Shown here in pieces: positions 35,201 to 45,311 of a stretch of DNA of 64,000 nucleotides. The position numbers and the translations under genes are program-made. Origin of the DNA: Lepidodermella squamata. Lineage: Eukaryota; Gastrotricha. Position 1 is the first letter of the stretch, and every line of letters starts with the position of its first letter. Below the pieces are notes generated by a model. It was not told the origin of the DNA. It saw nothing but the letters and a program-made list of their open reading frames with translations, and ran no database searches. The stretch spans positions 496,001 to 560,000 of the forward strand of contig JBLDXI010000002.1 of NCBI GenBank assembly GCA_047495785.1, written 5' to 3'.

Positions 35201-37690
35201 TTGCCTGGCTTACCGGGTTCTCGGTTTGTTTTGACCAGTCGATGTAATCATTTTGATAAATTGTGATTTCGTACAGAAGGGATTTTGCTACGACCGTGAG
35301 ACAGTTTCCGCCGTCTTTCCAAACGACATCAACCGTAACATTGGCCGCGGCATCATTAGTTATTTCCACCACTTCAAATTCGCCCCCAAGAAAAGAAACA
35401 CCCCTCGGGTCTGAAAATCCATGATTAGATAAATAAAGAGAAAAATGATTTGAAAATACTTACTGGTGATGAGAACTAAGGATTGGACTGTAAAGTTGGA
35501 CGCTTCAGCGGTGGATATGTCCACAATGGGCCTTGCTTGGACTTTGAAGTAGCAACCAGGCTTATTTAACGGTATGTTAAGATACGCAAGCGGCAAATCC
35601 GCAGAAGCTTCGGCCATGGCAATCAAATCCTCAGTTTGATAATCAACGGCTCTCACTTCATACTTCAATGGCGAAAACGACCAAAAATTGCCATTATTGA
35701 CACTTGGTGAGTAATGAAACTTCGCATTGACATCATCCTTTAGCCCGATTTGATACTGCTTGCTCGTTTCTCCCAGAAGCCGCGTGGTCGATCGATCGAA
35801 CTTGGGAGCTATTGTGAATGTCTTCACTACTGAAGCAGTCTGCCTGTCCGTACCGAAGATGGCTTCAACTTCAAGAATCAATCTGTAAGATAGGCCTGGT
35901 TTATCGTCTGGTAGTTGATACTCGACCGTTTTTGCCGCGATTCCGCTCGCAACGATTTTGCTCTCAATAGAATCCGATGGGGCGAGAAAAACGTTGTACA
36001 AAACGTAGAAATCTCGAGAGCTAACCGAATCGCAATTTTCCGAGTCCTCCCAAGAAACGGCAATGAAATATCGTCCTGATGACTTGCTGAATACTTCGAT
36101 TGCAATTGAGCTCAGGCTGATTGGAAAAGGCGGGGTCATAACGATATCGGATTTGACTGTTGTCGCTGATTTTGTGTCAAGGTAAGAAGACTCGACTTCG
36201 GCCTGGTAAATGCATGCACCACTCTTGTTAACCGCTGTGGCGTAGTCGAAAATGTAAACTCGTCCCTGTCCAAGTTTGTCTGCTTTCACCACACTTTCAC
36301 CCTCAGGAGTCAGTTGCAAGAATTGTAAGTCGTAGTTAAGCTGTTCCGAAATTCGTTTGGCAGTGATTGATTCCTCGACCGAAAGCAAAAGTTGGCCAGA
36401 ATCTTTTCCAGCCAGTGTGAGAAGGACTTTCCCAACCTCAGATGGTCGCAAATCGGGATTTGTGATCAACTCAGCTCGCACTGCAGAAACCGCATCATCA
36501 GATTCCGAAGTTACTCTTACAGCAACTGAGTACCTTGCAGCAGGTAACAAATCGACGAATGCCTTGGCAGTGAACGGATAAACGCCTTGAATTGGGAAAA
36601 GTTGAATCACAATGGGATCAACATCTTGCACTTCTCGTGATAAAATAGCAAAGAATTTGAGAAGTGGAGCGCAATTTGTTTTGTCAGTCCAGCCGATGGT
36701 TAAGGTATGTTTGCTCCCAACAACCTTATCGATAGCCACGGAAACGTTTTCTACCGGGTTCGGACGAGTGAGGAACCTAACACTTGGGTGCGGCTTTGAA
36801 ATTAGAGTTGTCGGCCCATCATTCGCTCTGTTCTTCGTGTATACCGCTGTGACATCCAGGTAGAAAGTGCACGCTCCGCTCTCTATGGCGACTTTCTCAC
36901 TAATCGGCTGTCCATCAGTTGAAGCGGCGACGTACGTTTCCTTAAAAACCGATAGACCAGTGGTTGTTACTTTAGACAAGACGAGATGGTAGGTCAGATG
37001 AGCTCGATCAAAGTTGAACGGGTCTTCGATGTTAATTTTCGCGATGGAGGCACCTTCGACCTCAACTTCGACTCTCTTCGGTGGAACAGGGGCTGAGGAA
37101 CAGTTAATTCAAGAATACCTCTCATGAAGAATGGAAATGGAATTTACCTGTCATGATCGTGTTGCTTTGTAGTGAAAGATCGACCTCGCGAATAGTTTTC
37201 GAAATTTCAATCGGCGAAATGTTCACACGGTAACTGGAAGCCGGTTTTAAACTTATGACAAGACTAGAAGTGAATCTCAACACATCCGAATCTGATTCAT
37301 CGGGTTTCAGCCGCTCCGTCTTCAATATAAAGGACGGCGAGCCTTTGTTGTATATTTCCCATTCTCCATTATTTTGTTGGTAAATTTCGGCCCTCGCAAG
37401 ATCTGTAAGGCACTTGGACGTATCGTCGCCGCCCGCTCTCTGCCACCATTTTAAATCTATGTGCTGGAATTCAGTGAATTCCTGATCGCTTGAAGATGCG
37501 TTGACATTCAAGTTTGTTGCCTCAAGGTACCAAGTTTCTAAATTTATGGGAGAATATTAGCAACTCATGAGTATTAAGGTCAAACACAATTTATCCAACC
37601 TTTCGGGCAATTCGACACACCTAACTGAGCAATAACATGTTCAGCAAAGACAAGTAAGACAATCTTTGCGAGTTGACCCTCGAATTTCAT
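32230..37690 (-). CDS. Receptor-type tyrosine phosphatase C, short ectodomain, likely catalytically altered
   Basis: Predicted 1705 residues; exons 37690-37600, 37537-37148, 37092-35464, 35410-34202, 34133-33560, 33506-33224, 33171-32230. Signal peptide MKFEGQLAKIVLLVFAEHV. FN3-like pairs as in A and B, but the frame jumps from AELITNP to DLRPSEVGKVLL, removing about three pairs in the middle. Membrane segment in LIIAICLSLGGAILLLIIAV followed by Arg-rich sequence. Phosphatase domain keeps KNRYKDIIPY and HCSAGVGRTG, but the WPD loop is WKYRSVP and the Q-loop VPAVEQF: the same two losses as copy B. The intron after DYINASYIK is shared with B. The phosphatase half is close to B, while the stalk is the most diverged of the three. 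It is divergently arranged with the Ly6 gene at 38262. Confidence 0.85.
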
Positions 37691-37991
37691 AACCCGATAT
37701 GTTTACCTAATTAAAAAATGGGTTTCAATCACACTGGCACGAACGAATGAAAATTCTTGAAGTGCAGAGTTTTTGCGGCGACTTAGCGATAAACATACAG
37801 ATAAGAACCGTTCCGTGAAGAGAAGAAAATAGCTTTGACGATGAGATTACATAATTGTTTGAACCAGAACGAAGATCAGGCGCTTGTGTTGTCTTATTTT
37901 CAGCTTTTTTGTCGTTACACCCATTTGTATGGTTTTTTTGCAATTCTCGCAATTCTTGCAATTCTTTGTAATTCTCGTTTTATTCTAAGAA

Positions 37992-38010
37992 AAGCTTATC
38001 TTATCACTTG
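37992..38010 (-). promoter_or_regulatory. Tandem GATA-type sites upstream of phosphatase C
   Basis: Minus-strand TGATAAGATAAG, in a block conserved at 29604-29622. It lies 302 bases upstream of the phosphatase C start and 250 bases upstream of the Ly6 start on the other strand, so it could serve either gene. Confidence 0.35.
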
Positions 38011-38220
38011 CGAATTTCCAGGAATAAGCTATCGTAAGTTTTTTTCACAGTGACGCTGGAACATTTGGCTGAGCTCCGGCTGCTGAAACTCGAAAAATGA
38101 ATTGAATCCATCTCAATAGTAAAATGAATTGGATTTCAATTTATTCAAGTGTCAAATTGATAACCTTCAACCTCGAAACAGCGACAGCTTTTGATGCTTG
38201 TACAGAAATGCCCGCGGCGT

Positions 38221-38227
38221 TATATAT
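38221..38227 (+). promoter_or_regulatory. TATA box of the Ly6 gene
   Basis: TATATAT in a GC-flanked setting, 35-41 bases before the start codon at 38262. That leaves room for transcription to start about 30 bases downstream with a very short leader. Confidence 0.5.
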
Positions 38228-38261
38228 CAGAAAGGCAGCACGTTATAACTCACTCGATACA

Positions 38262-38799
38262 ATGAACGCAACCACGAAATATCTCAGCTTTTTGTTGATA
38301 GTAACTAGCCTGATCAACAGTTATGGTTAGTTTTTCAATTGCCATTTGATTTTCAAGATGTTTAACGAAGGATTTTTTAACGGCAGATGCGCTAACATGT
38401 ACCCAGCAGGGTTACTCAGCCCGACCAGCGGCGAACTGTAACATAACCAAAGGATTCTGTTACGTATGTTTAGACATAGACAATGTGTAAAGATTCGTAC
38501 ATTTAGGCAGTGCAAAATATTTATTATATTAGCAATTTTATTCGTTATGTATTAAGGAGTGCCTGTCATCTGTATTTCAGAAAACCGTGCAAATACAAAA
38601 TGGCCAGGAGACGGTTTACAAGAGCTGTTCAGCGACCTGTACTGACGGCAAGAACCAATACGCCTATGGCTACTACTACGACGTCTTTTGTTGTAGCAAC
38701 GCTGATTTTTGTAATTCAGCACCGGCTGGATTTTTCGCTGCTTTCAGCTTCATCTCAGCCTCCTTGATCATTAGCTTGAATCTTCCATATTTTTATTGA
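38262..38799 (+). CDS. Ly6/uPAR-type (three-finger) GPI-anchored protein
   Basis: Predicted 119 residues; exons 38262-38325, 38387-38463, 38581-38799. Signal peptide MNATTKYLSFLLIVTSLINS. The mature part has eight cysteines (LTC, NC, FC, SC, TC, FCC, FCN) and ends its domain with CCSNADFCNS, the CC-x4-CN signature of the Ly6/three-finger fold. A carboxy-terminal hydrophobic run (FFAAFSFISASLIISLNL) follows a small-residue stretch, as in GPI-attachment signals. Such proteins sit on the outer leaflet and often modulate channels or receptors, which is of interest next to Cys-loop channels, but the link here is only positional. TATA box at 38221; AATAAA near 38848. It is too split by introns to show as one frame. 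Confidence 0.85.
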
Positions 38800-39980
38800 T
38801 ATCTCGTTTTTTCAGTCTAACTATAATTAAGCTAAGGATTGAGGATTAATAAAACCAATAAGTCCTATTTCCTATTCAATTTTTGTTCGTCTCATTTTTC
38901 AGTTCAAGAGGTCTTTGAGTTCAAGTTCAAGGGTGCAGAGGTGATAATTGGCAGGTTTGAAAAATAAATTGTATTTTCCTATTACACTTGGGTGACTTGT
39001 TGTGTAGCATGTAGGTGGCCGTTGGATTCTGTTGACAGCAAAAGGCGTGATATTTCCACGCTAATCGTCATAAAGGCTAACAAGGTGCCAACGGTCGGCA
39101 TAAAAACTATCATCATGGCTTTAGGCCTAATATGAATGAACAATATTATGTTTTATGCGCAATTTAAGACGCGCTTCTTTCAGCTATTTTACGTGGTAAT
39201 GAATAAGTGGCAACATGGATGATGGACATGAAAAGCATTTACAAGCGAGCTTCGACCCGTAAGCAAGCTTTTCTTGGATTTGTCACGACTATTTCAGGGA
39301 TCAGTAAGAAAGCTTCGTAAATTTCTGTTACACAAGGCTACACAAGAAGGAAGGATTTGAAACCTCAAACTCAAGTACCTAGTAATGATAGCATCCGGCA
39401 GACCGGCATAACAGCAAATACCCAAAACAGCAAACGTGACATAACAGAAAATTTGTCAACTTGCAACATAACAGCAGAAACACGATGCATCTTTTACATG
39501 GAAAATGTTTGCTGTTTTGTCGCCTTACCGATCGTAATGGGGCTTGTTTTTCTTTGATTTGAGGCCCCTGCGTTGATTTTAATACTAGTGTAATATCTCG
39601 ACTGTCTCCAGAATAGTCGATTCGGTTGTAATCGGTTGTAATCAGTTGTAAGCCAGTAATCACAAGACGAGCTGCATGGAGGTTGGAAGTCACAACCGGA
39701 AGCAAGAACAAGGATCATTTCAGTCCATCGTTTTGCCGTGTCTCACTTGCTTCTCCATTTTCTTTTCGCTAATTTTCTATGAGGAGCAGCATGCATATTA
39801 TGCGACTTGGCGTTATTTGTAGCTAGAATCATCGATTTATTTGTCAATGTTCTACGGCGGCAATCAATTTTATCGAACTGAGATTGAGGACATTCATCCA
39901 GAATCCAAAATAGAAATGATCACAGAAATGTATTGATATTGACCTGAATTATAAATTATAATAAGAACAGAAAACAGGTA
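38800..39980. other. Intergenic region
   Basis: 3' flank of the Ly6 gene (AATAAA near 38848) and 3' flank of the Cys-loop gene on the other strand. The only structure I recognise is the repeat copy at 39393-39542. Confidence 0.5.
39393..39542. repeat. Dispersed AACAGC-rich fold-back repeat, copy 1
   Basis: It starts GGCAGACCGGCATAACAGC and matches the inverted right end of the element at 49863-50085 over about 90 bases; its other end resembles that element's left side. It is the second member of one repeat family in the window. Confidence 0.55.
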
Positions 39981-41235
39981 TCATTGCACTATAGCTGCCA
40001 TCAGAATTGCATCGACAATAACAGTGATTAAAGTCATGATGCCGAAGAATACACTGTCAACAACCCTAATGAAGGACATCCCACTTTTGATCTCCACCCA
40101 GCATCTAAAAGTCATTTTCTGCTTGAAATACTCAACCCTAGCAAGCTGGCACGACATTTGGCAATACAACGAGCAAATGACACTTGCGCAAAAGTGGAAA
40201 TTTAGAAAAATCGTAATCAAAGGCGTTTCCGCACTTTTTGGCAGCTTCTCGTCTATCGACGATTGAAGAACAGAAAAAGCGAGAACGATTGTCAGAGCTA
40301 TAGAAGATCGTTCAGCCTCTCGTGGCGGCACGAAACCTGTTCCGAGCTGTAGCAACATCAGGCCGAAAGAGGGTACAAAAATCGAAGTGATATACACCTG
40401 AGATTGGCGTCGGTAAAAGAACTGATACGTTATATGATCGTAAGACTCAGGCAGGCCGGCGTAGGTGAGATTGTAAATGATGGCTTCGTAAGAATCGAGC
40501 GTCCATAAACTGCTTTTCTCAATAAAAGTCTCTGGATCTAGTCGAAGAGGTGGCGCGGTGCCATTTGGCGGGAAAATCATTTGAACCCAACTCCGTTCTC
40601 GCCAGCCTTCCACGTGTAGTGTGCAGTTTTGAACATCAAATGGAAATAATCGGTAACTATAGCCAAAATTTCAAACAATTGCTGAAAACTTCAGAGATTT
40701 AACTTTACTTGAATGTGCATTTGTATTCGAATTTTGAATAAATATTCCATTGGAAAGTTCCGTCTCGATTTATGACCACCGTGCTCCGCCGTCCAGTTGG
40801 CATAATGAATTCAGCATCTTCCGCTGCGTTTATGAACAGGAAATTCGGGTACCAGTAGTTGTACATCCAATCTTCAATGGATTCGACCTTATTAGGAAAG
40901 GGGTACGAGTCGTTCCATGACACACATGGATGCTTCCAAGCCATATTAATTTGTCCGACAAACGAAACTCTGGAATGTTCAAATTTTAGAAACGTTGCAA
41001 ATCAGGCAAAAGCTTACATTTCTTCATCGATTCCGCGGAATCCATTTGCGTGAAGAGTTAGAGTGACCGGGACAGTTTCATTGAACTGGGCAGCTGGCCT
41101 CGCTTTCGAGTGTAACGTACAGGATTCTACCAGTGTCCTTAGTACCAGCTCCTCCTCGGGGACATATTTCGGCGAGTAATCGCTAGCTTCGGCCATCGAG
41201 CCAACAGGCAACAAAATCAAGAGGCACACGATCAT
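39981..41235 (-). CDS. Cys-loop ligand-gated ion channel subunit 1
   Basis: Predicted 384 residues; exons 41235-41018, 40969-40709, 40656-39981. Signal peptide, then an extracellular domain with NMAWKHPCVSWND, WYPNFLFINAAEDAEF and a complete Cys-loop (C-x13-C, ending FPFDVQNC) that spans the second intron. Four membrane segments: TSIFVPSFGLMLLQLGTGF, SSIALTIVLAFSVLQSSI, one starting PLITIFLNFHF, and the last near FGIMTLITVIVDAIL. The loop between segments 3 and 4 is very short. There is no vicinal Cys pair of loop C, so it is not an acetylcholine-receptor alpha type. The segment-2 lead-in PPREAERSS fits neither the usual anion (PAR) nor cation (GEK) motif clearly. It is the first of three tandem paralogues and the most diverged. 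Confidence 0.85.
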
Positions 41236-41499
41236 TTTCTATTTCCCGCATAAAATTCGAGAGACGGAAGATGTGCGAAAGCTCCTTTCATCGATTATTT
41301 AATCTCTTTTCAAGAGTTACTCAGCTCGCCGTAGATAGATTCAACACATTTTTAATAGCATTTATTACCTAGAAAAGAGGCTTAATTAAACCAAGATTTC
41401 AAAAGAAGCTTTACTAAATTTGAAAAATGACGGACCACGCTTAAAATACCGGAAGAACACACCATGAAATTCCGACAAGATGAAATAAAATATTGATAT

Positions 41500-42733
41500 T
41501 TAGTCCAGCAACGAGATGATTAATCCAATGTCGACAATCGCCGTTATGACTGATGCTGTGCCGAAAAATAGCAAATCCAGCATCCTTATGGCGCTTAATT
41601 TGCTAGCGGAGAACAATTTTTGCTTGAACATCGACATCCGAGCCAGCTGGCACGAAAGTAGCGTATAGGCGGAGCAAGTCACACTGACGCCGAGTTGGAA
41701 ACTCAGGAAAATCGTGACTAAAGGAATTTCCGAGCTTTTCGGTAGCTTGTCTTCGATTGAAGATTGAAGCACGGCGAAAGCTAAGACGATCGTAAGAGCA
41801 ATTGAAGACCTCTCCGGCTCTCGTGGAGGCACGAATCCCGTCATGAGTTGCAGTATCATCAGCCCGAAAGACGGAACGAAAATCGAAGTGACGTAGACCT
41901 GGGATTCCCGTTTGAAGTAGAATGAGTAGCGAATATGATCGTAGGATTTGGGGAGACCGGCGTAGGTGAGGTTGTAGAGGTCTGCGTCGTAACCAGCCAG
42001 CGACCACAAGCTACTTCTCTCCATGAATCGCTCAGGCTCGATTTGGATAGCGAGGCTCGAATCATTCGTTGGAAATACCATGTTGACCCAATCTCTCTCA
42101 CGCCAACCTTCGACATGTAGCGTACAATTCTGGGTGTCAAATGGGAATTCTCGGTAACTGAAAATTTCGAATTTTTAAGGAGGAATTTTTTCGGATTATA
42201 CTTACTTAAAGAGGCATTTAAACTCGAATTTCGCGTAAACATTCCATTCGAAAGAGCCCGTTCGTCGGATCACTACAGCAGTTCGCCGGCCAGTTGGCAT
42301 GAGGAACACAGCATCATCAGCTGCATTGATGAATAAGAAGTTCGGGTACCAGTAGTTGTACATCCAATCCTCGACTGATTCGACTTTATTCGGGAAAGGG
42401 TAGGTATCATTCCAAGAGACACAAGGGTGCGTCCAGGCCATGTTTATCTGACCAACGAATGACACTCTGTCGGAGTTAAAACCTTCATTGAAATGATTTC
42501 ATGCGCCTGAAAGCTTACATTTCGTCGTCGATTCCTCGAAACCCGAAGGCTAGAAGTGTTAGAGACACTTGCATCGTCTGTTCATAGCTCGCGACTGGTC
42601 GTGCCTTAGAGTAGACGCTACATTCTTTTATGAGCCACTGCAGTATCGCCTCTTCCTCAGGCTCGTAAATCACTGCTAAAGCAGCCGCCAAGATTAAAGA
42701 AGTTGAAAGTGCGAAGAAAATTAAAAAGGCCAT
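41500..42733 (-). CDS. Cys-loop ligand-gated ion channel subunit 2
   Basis: Predicted 377 residues; exons 42733-42519, 42466-42206, 42157-41500. Signal peptide MAFLIFFALSTSLILAAALA. Extracellular motifs NMAWTHPCVSWNDTYPF and WYPNFLFINAADDAVF, Cys-loop ending FPFDTQNC, then EGWRERDW. Segment 1 FVPSFGLMILQLMTGFV, segment 2 SSIALTIVLAFAVLQSSI with lead-in PPREPERSS; the segment-3 start SEIPLVTIFL is typical of the superfamily. Exon 2 is 261 bases in all three paralogues and intron positions are the same. It forms pentameric channels by family rule; partners could be the two neighbours. Its exon 3 is the best match for the gene fragment at 51606-51683. Confidence 0.86.
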
Positions 42734-43172
42734 TTTGTAAGGTTTTATGCCACTTTTACCAGAGCTCGTAAACCCTACATTGGCCTACAATGTTTGGTCC
42801 TTGGTTTTTTCGATTAGCGTGAGCCTGGACTGCTTTAGGGGAATTCTTTCCCAGAACCTTGAGGGTAATTTCGATTTTTACCCTACAGCGGCAATCACGT
42901 TAATGAGACCCTCAACTCAAACATCATCGTGTGGGGCCAGGCTCTTGATTTCTGTCCTAAAAAATCGAGTCTCAGACCCTCGAGCTAAGCAAAAAAATCA
43001 CGGAGCAAATACAACATTAACCTGAATGATGTGTTTTTATCAATAAATAAATTCCCCCACGAGCAAGCAGAGCTCCGATACTCATAAATCATTTACTAGC
43101 GATTTGCTGGCAAAATCTCGCTTTTATTCGGGAATGTTATTAAGATAGTTAAACTGAAAGTTCTGCTCTCGA
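42734..43172. other. Intergenic region between channel genes
   Basis: About 440 bases. It carries the promoter of subunit 2 and the 3' flank of subunit 3. No repeats or genes seen. Confidence 0.5.
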
Positions 43173-44413
43173 TCACTGTGCCATTGCTCCGATCAGCCCA
43201 ATGTCGACAAAGAGCGTGACGACTGATATCGAACCGAAAAAGGTAAGGTCCAAGCAGCGAATCGCGGTGAATCTTGTCCGCATGTAATACTTTTTCTCGA
43301 AATATTCCATTCGAGCTAGTTGGCACGATAACAAGCAATAAATCGAGCAGACGACACTGACGGCAAGCTGATAGCTCATGAATATGGTCACCAGTGGAAT
43401 TTCCGAACTTTTCGGTATTTTGTCCTCGATCGAAGACTGAAGAACGGCGAAGGCTAAAACGATCGTCAATGCAATCGAAGACCGTTCGGGTTCTCTTGGT
43501 GGAACAAAGCCCGTGCAAAATTGCAGAATCATCAGACCGAAAGAAGGGACGAAAATTGAAGTGACATAGACCTGAGATTGCCGCGTGAAGTAGAACGAGT
43601 ATCTGATGTGATCGTACGACATAGGGAGACCAGCGTAGGTTAGATTGTAGAGCGCGGCGTCGTAGTCGGATAGATACCAAAGACTGCTTCGTTCCATGAA
43701 ACGTTCCGGTTCAATTTGAATCGCCTGACTTGAGTCATTGTTGGGGAACAACATGTCGACCCAGCCTTTTTCACGCCAATCCTCTACGTGAAGCGTGCAG
43801 TTTTGTGTATCGTACGGAAAGTTTCGATAACTGAAGAACCAACAGAAAATTTCAGATTTTTTAGTCCTATCAAGACTCTTACTTGAATAAGCATTTGAAT
43901 TCAAATTTCGCGTATATGTTCCATTCAAAGGACCCAGTACGCCGAATAACCACTGAAGTTCGCCTACCCATCGGCATGATGAATTCAGCGTCATCAGCTG
44001 CGTTGATGAATAGGAAATTTGGGTACCAGTAATTGTACATCCAATCTTCGATAGACTCGACCTTGTTCGGAAACGGATATGTATCATTCCAACGAACGCA
44101 GGGATGAATCCAAGCCATGTTGATTTGGCCAACAAATGACACTCTGTTGGATAAAAAATTCATGAAAAACATCCGAGCTTATATCACGTTACATCTCGTT
44201 TTCAATTCCTCGAAATCCAAAGGCTAGTAGGGTTAGCGTAACTGGCATAGTCTGTTCGTAACTTGCGGCTGGTCGAGCTTTCGAAAATAGACCGCATTCC
44301 TGTATCAGCCATTGAAGAATTGTTTCCTCCTCGGGAACGTAAGACAGCGCAGATACTGTTACTGTTAGGATCCCCAGCAAGCTAACGACGCAAAAGGTAG
44401 GCGCTATCATCAC
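43173..44413 (-). CDS. Cys-loop ligand-gated ion channel subunit 3
   Basis: Predicted 379 residues; exons 44413-44193, 44143-43883, 43830-43173. It starts MMIAPTFCVVSLLGILTVTV (signal peptide). Motifs NMAWIHPCVRWNDTYPF, WYPNFLFINAADDAEF, Cys-loop ending FPYDTQNC, then EDWREKGW. Segments FVPSFGLMILQFCTGFV, SSIALTIVLAFAVLQSSI, one starting SEIPLVTIFMSYQLAVSV, and a last one near FFGSISVVTLFVDIGLI. It is closest to subunit 2. The first donor is GTAACG, weaker than its paralogues' GTAAGC. Plasma-membrane receptor by family; ligand and ion not predictable. Confidence 0.86.
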
Positions 44414-45311
44414 TTCCGCTGGGTAGTAGGTTCGAGAGTGATTTCGCCTCCCTCAACCGACCGTTCTCCGATCGGTTGAAAAAACAAAACAGCGAATAGG
44501 CAATTTTGTTTTCTTAGCTGTTGCGAAGTGCGAGTATAATCATTTCGCCTTGAATAATTTATGAATTCGCAGATTTTGCACCGCGTCTCCTGCGTTACGG
44601 AATCTCGCCCACTGCAGCAGTCATGTAGCATGTAGCCCAAAATTATATCCGATCATAAATACTAAATTCGGATAGGAGGTCTCCAGGTAACAAACCGCGC
44701 TACCCTCGTGAGAAGTGATAAGAGTTGCCCTAATTCCGTGATGTTCGTTCATACTCAACTCATAAAAAACGGTTCGTATTACATGGAACATGGAAAACGA
44801 CGAGATAAGCGATGTATTTCGTCAATTTTATTTGAGCAATTTATCAATGTCTCATCATAGAGAATAGAATTATATTTAAATATTTGAAATTTTCTAAGGA
44901 AATTGGTGAGGAAATATGTTAACTGATTCATTCCATCTTCTCATTGGCAGTAGGCAGTAGGCAGCCAATCCTCTATTCCTTTGAATCAACAAATGACCAG
45001 CAAAAAAAAAGACATATAGTTATCATATTAAAAAATTTGATGTAATACCAAAGATTTGTAGTTAAAAAGAGACGAAGTATTGATACAGAAGCTGCGATGA
45101 AAATGTTAACCCCGTTTTGCAGACATGGCACATAAGGTGTTTGAATTGTGGAACATCTATATGCGTCAGATAATTTGAAAAGCAAACAAATTAGATTACG
45201 ATCTGGATCAACCTGGTGCAGCACACGCTGTTGTTTCACAAGTCGCACGAATCTCAATCTAAAACGGGGTAGGTTCAGTCAAAGTTTTCTTTTCTTTTGA
45301 GAACAGCAATA
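44414..45311. other. Intergenic region, divergent promoters
   Basis: About 900 bases between channel subunit 3 (minus) and the ankyrin gene (plus). Both promoters must lie here. I recognise no motif or repeat with confidence. Confidence 0.5.
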
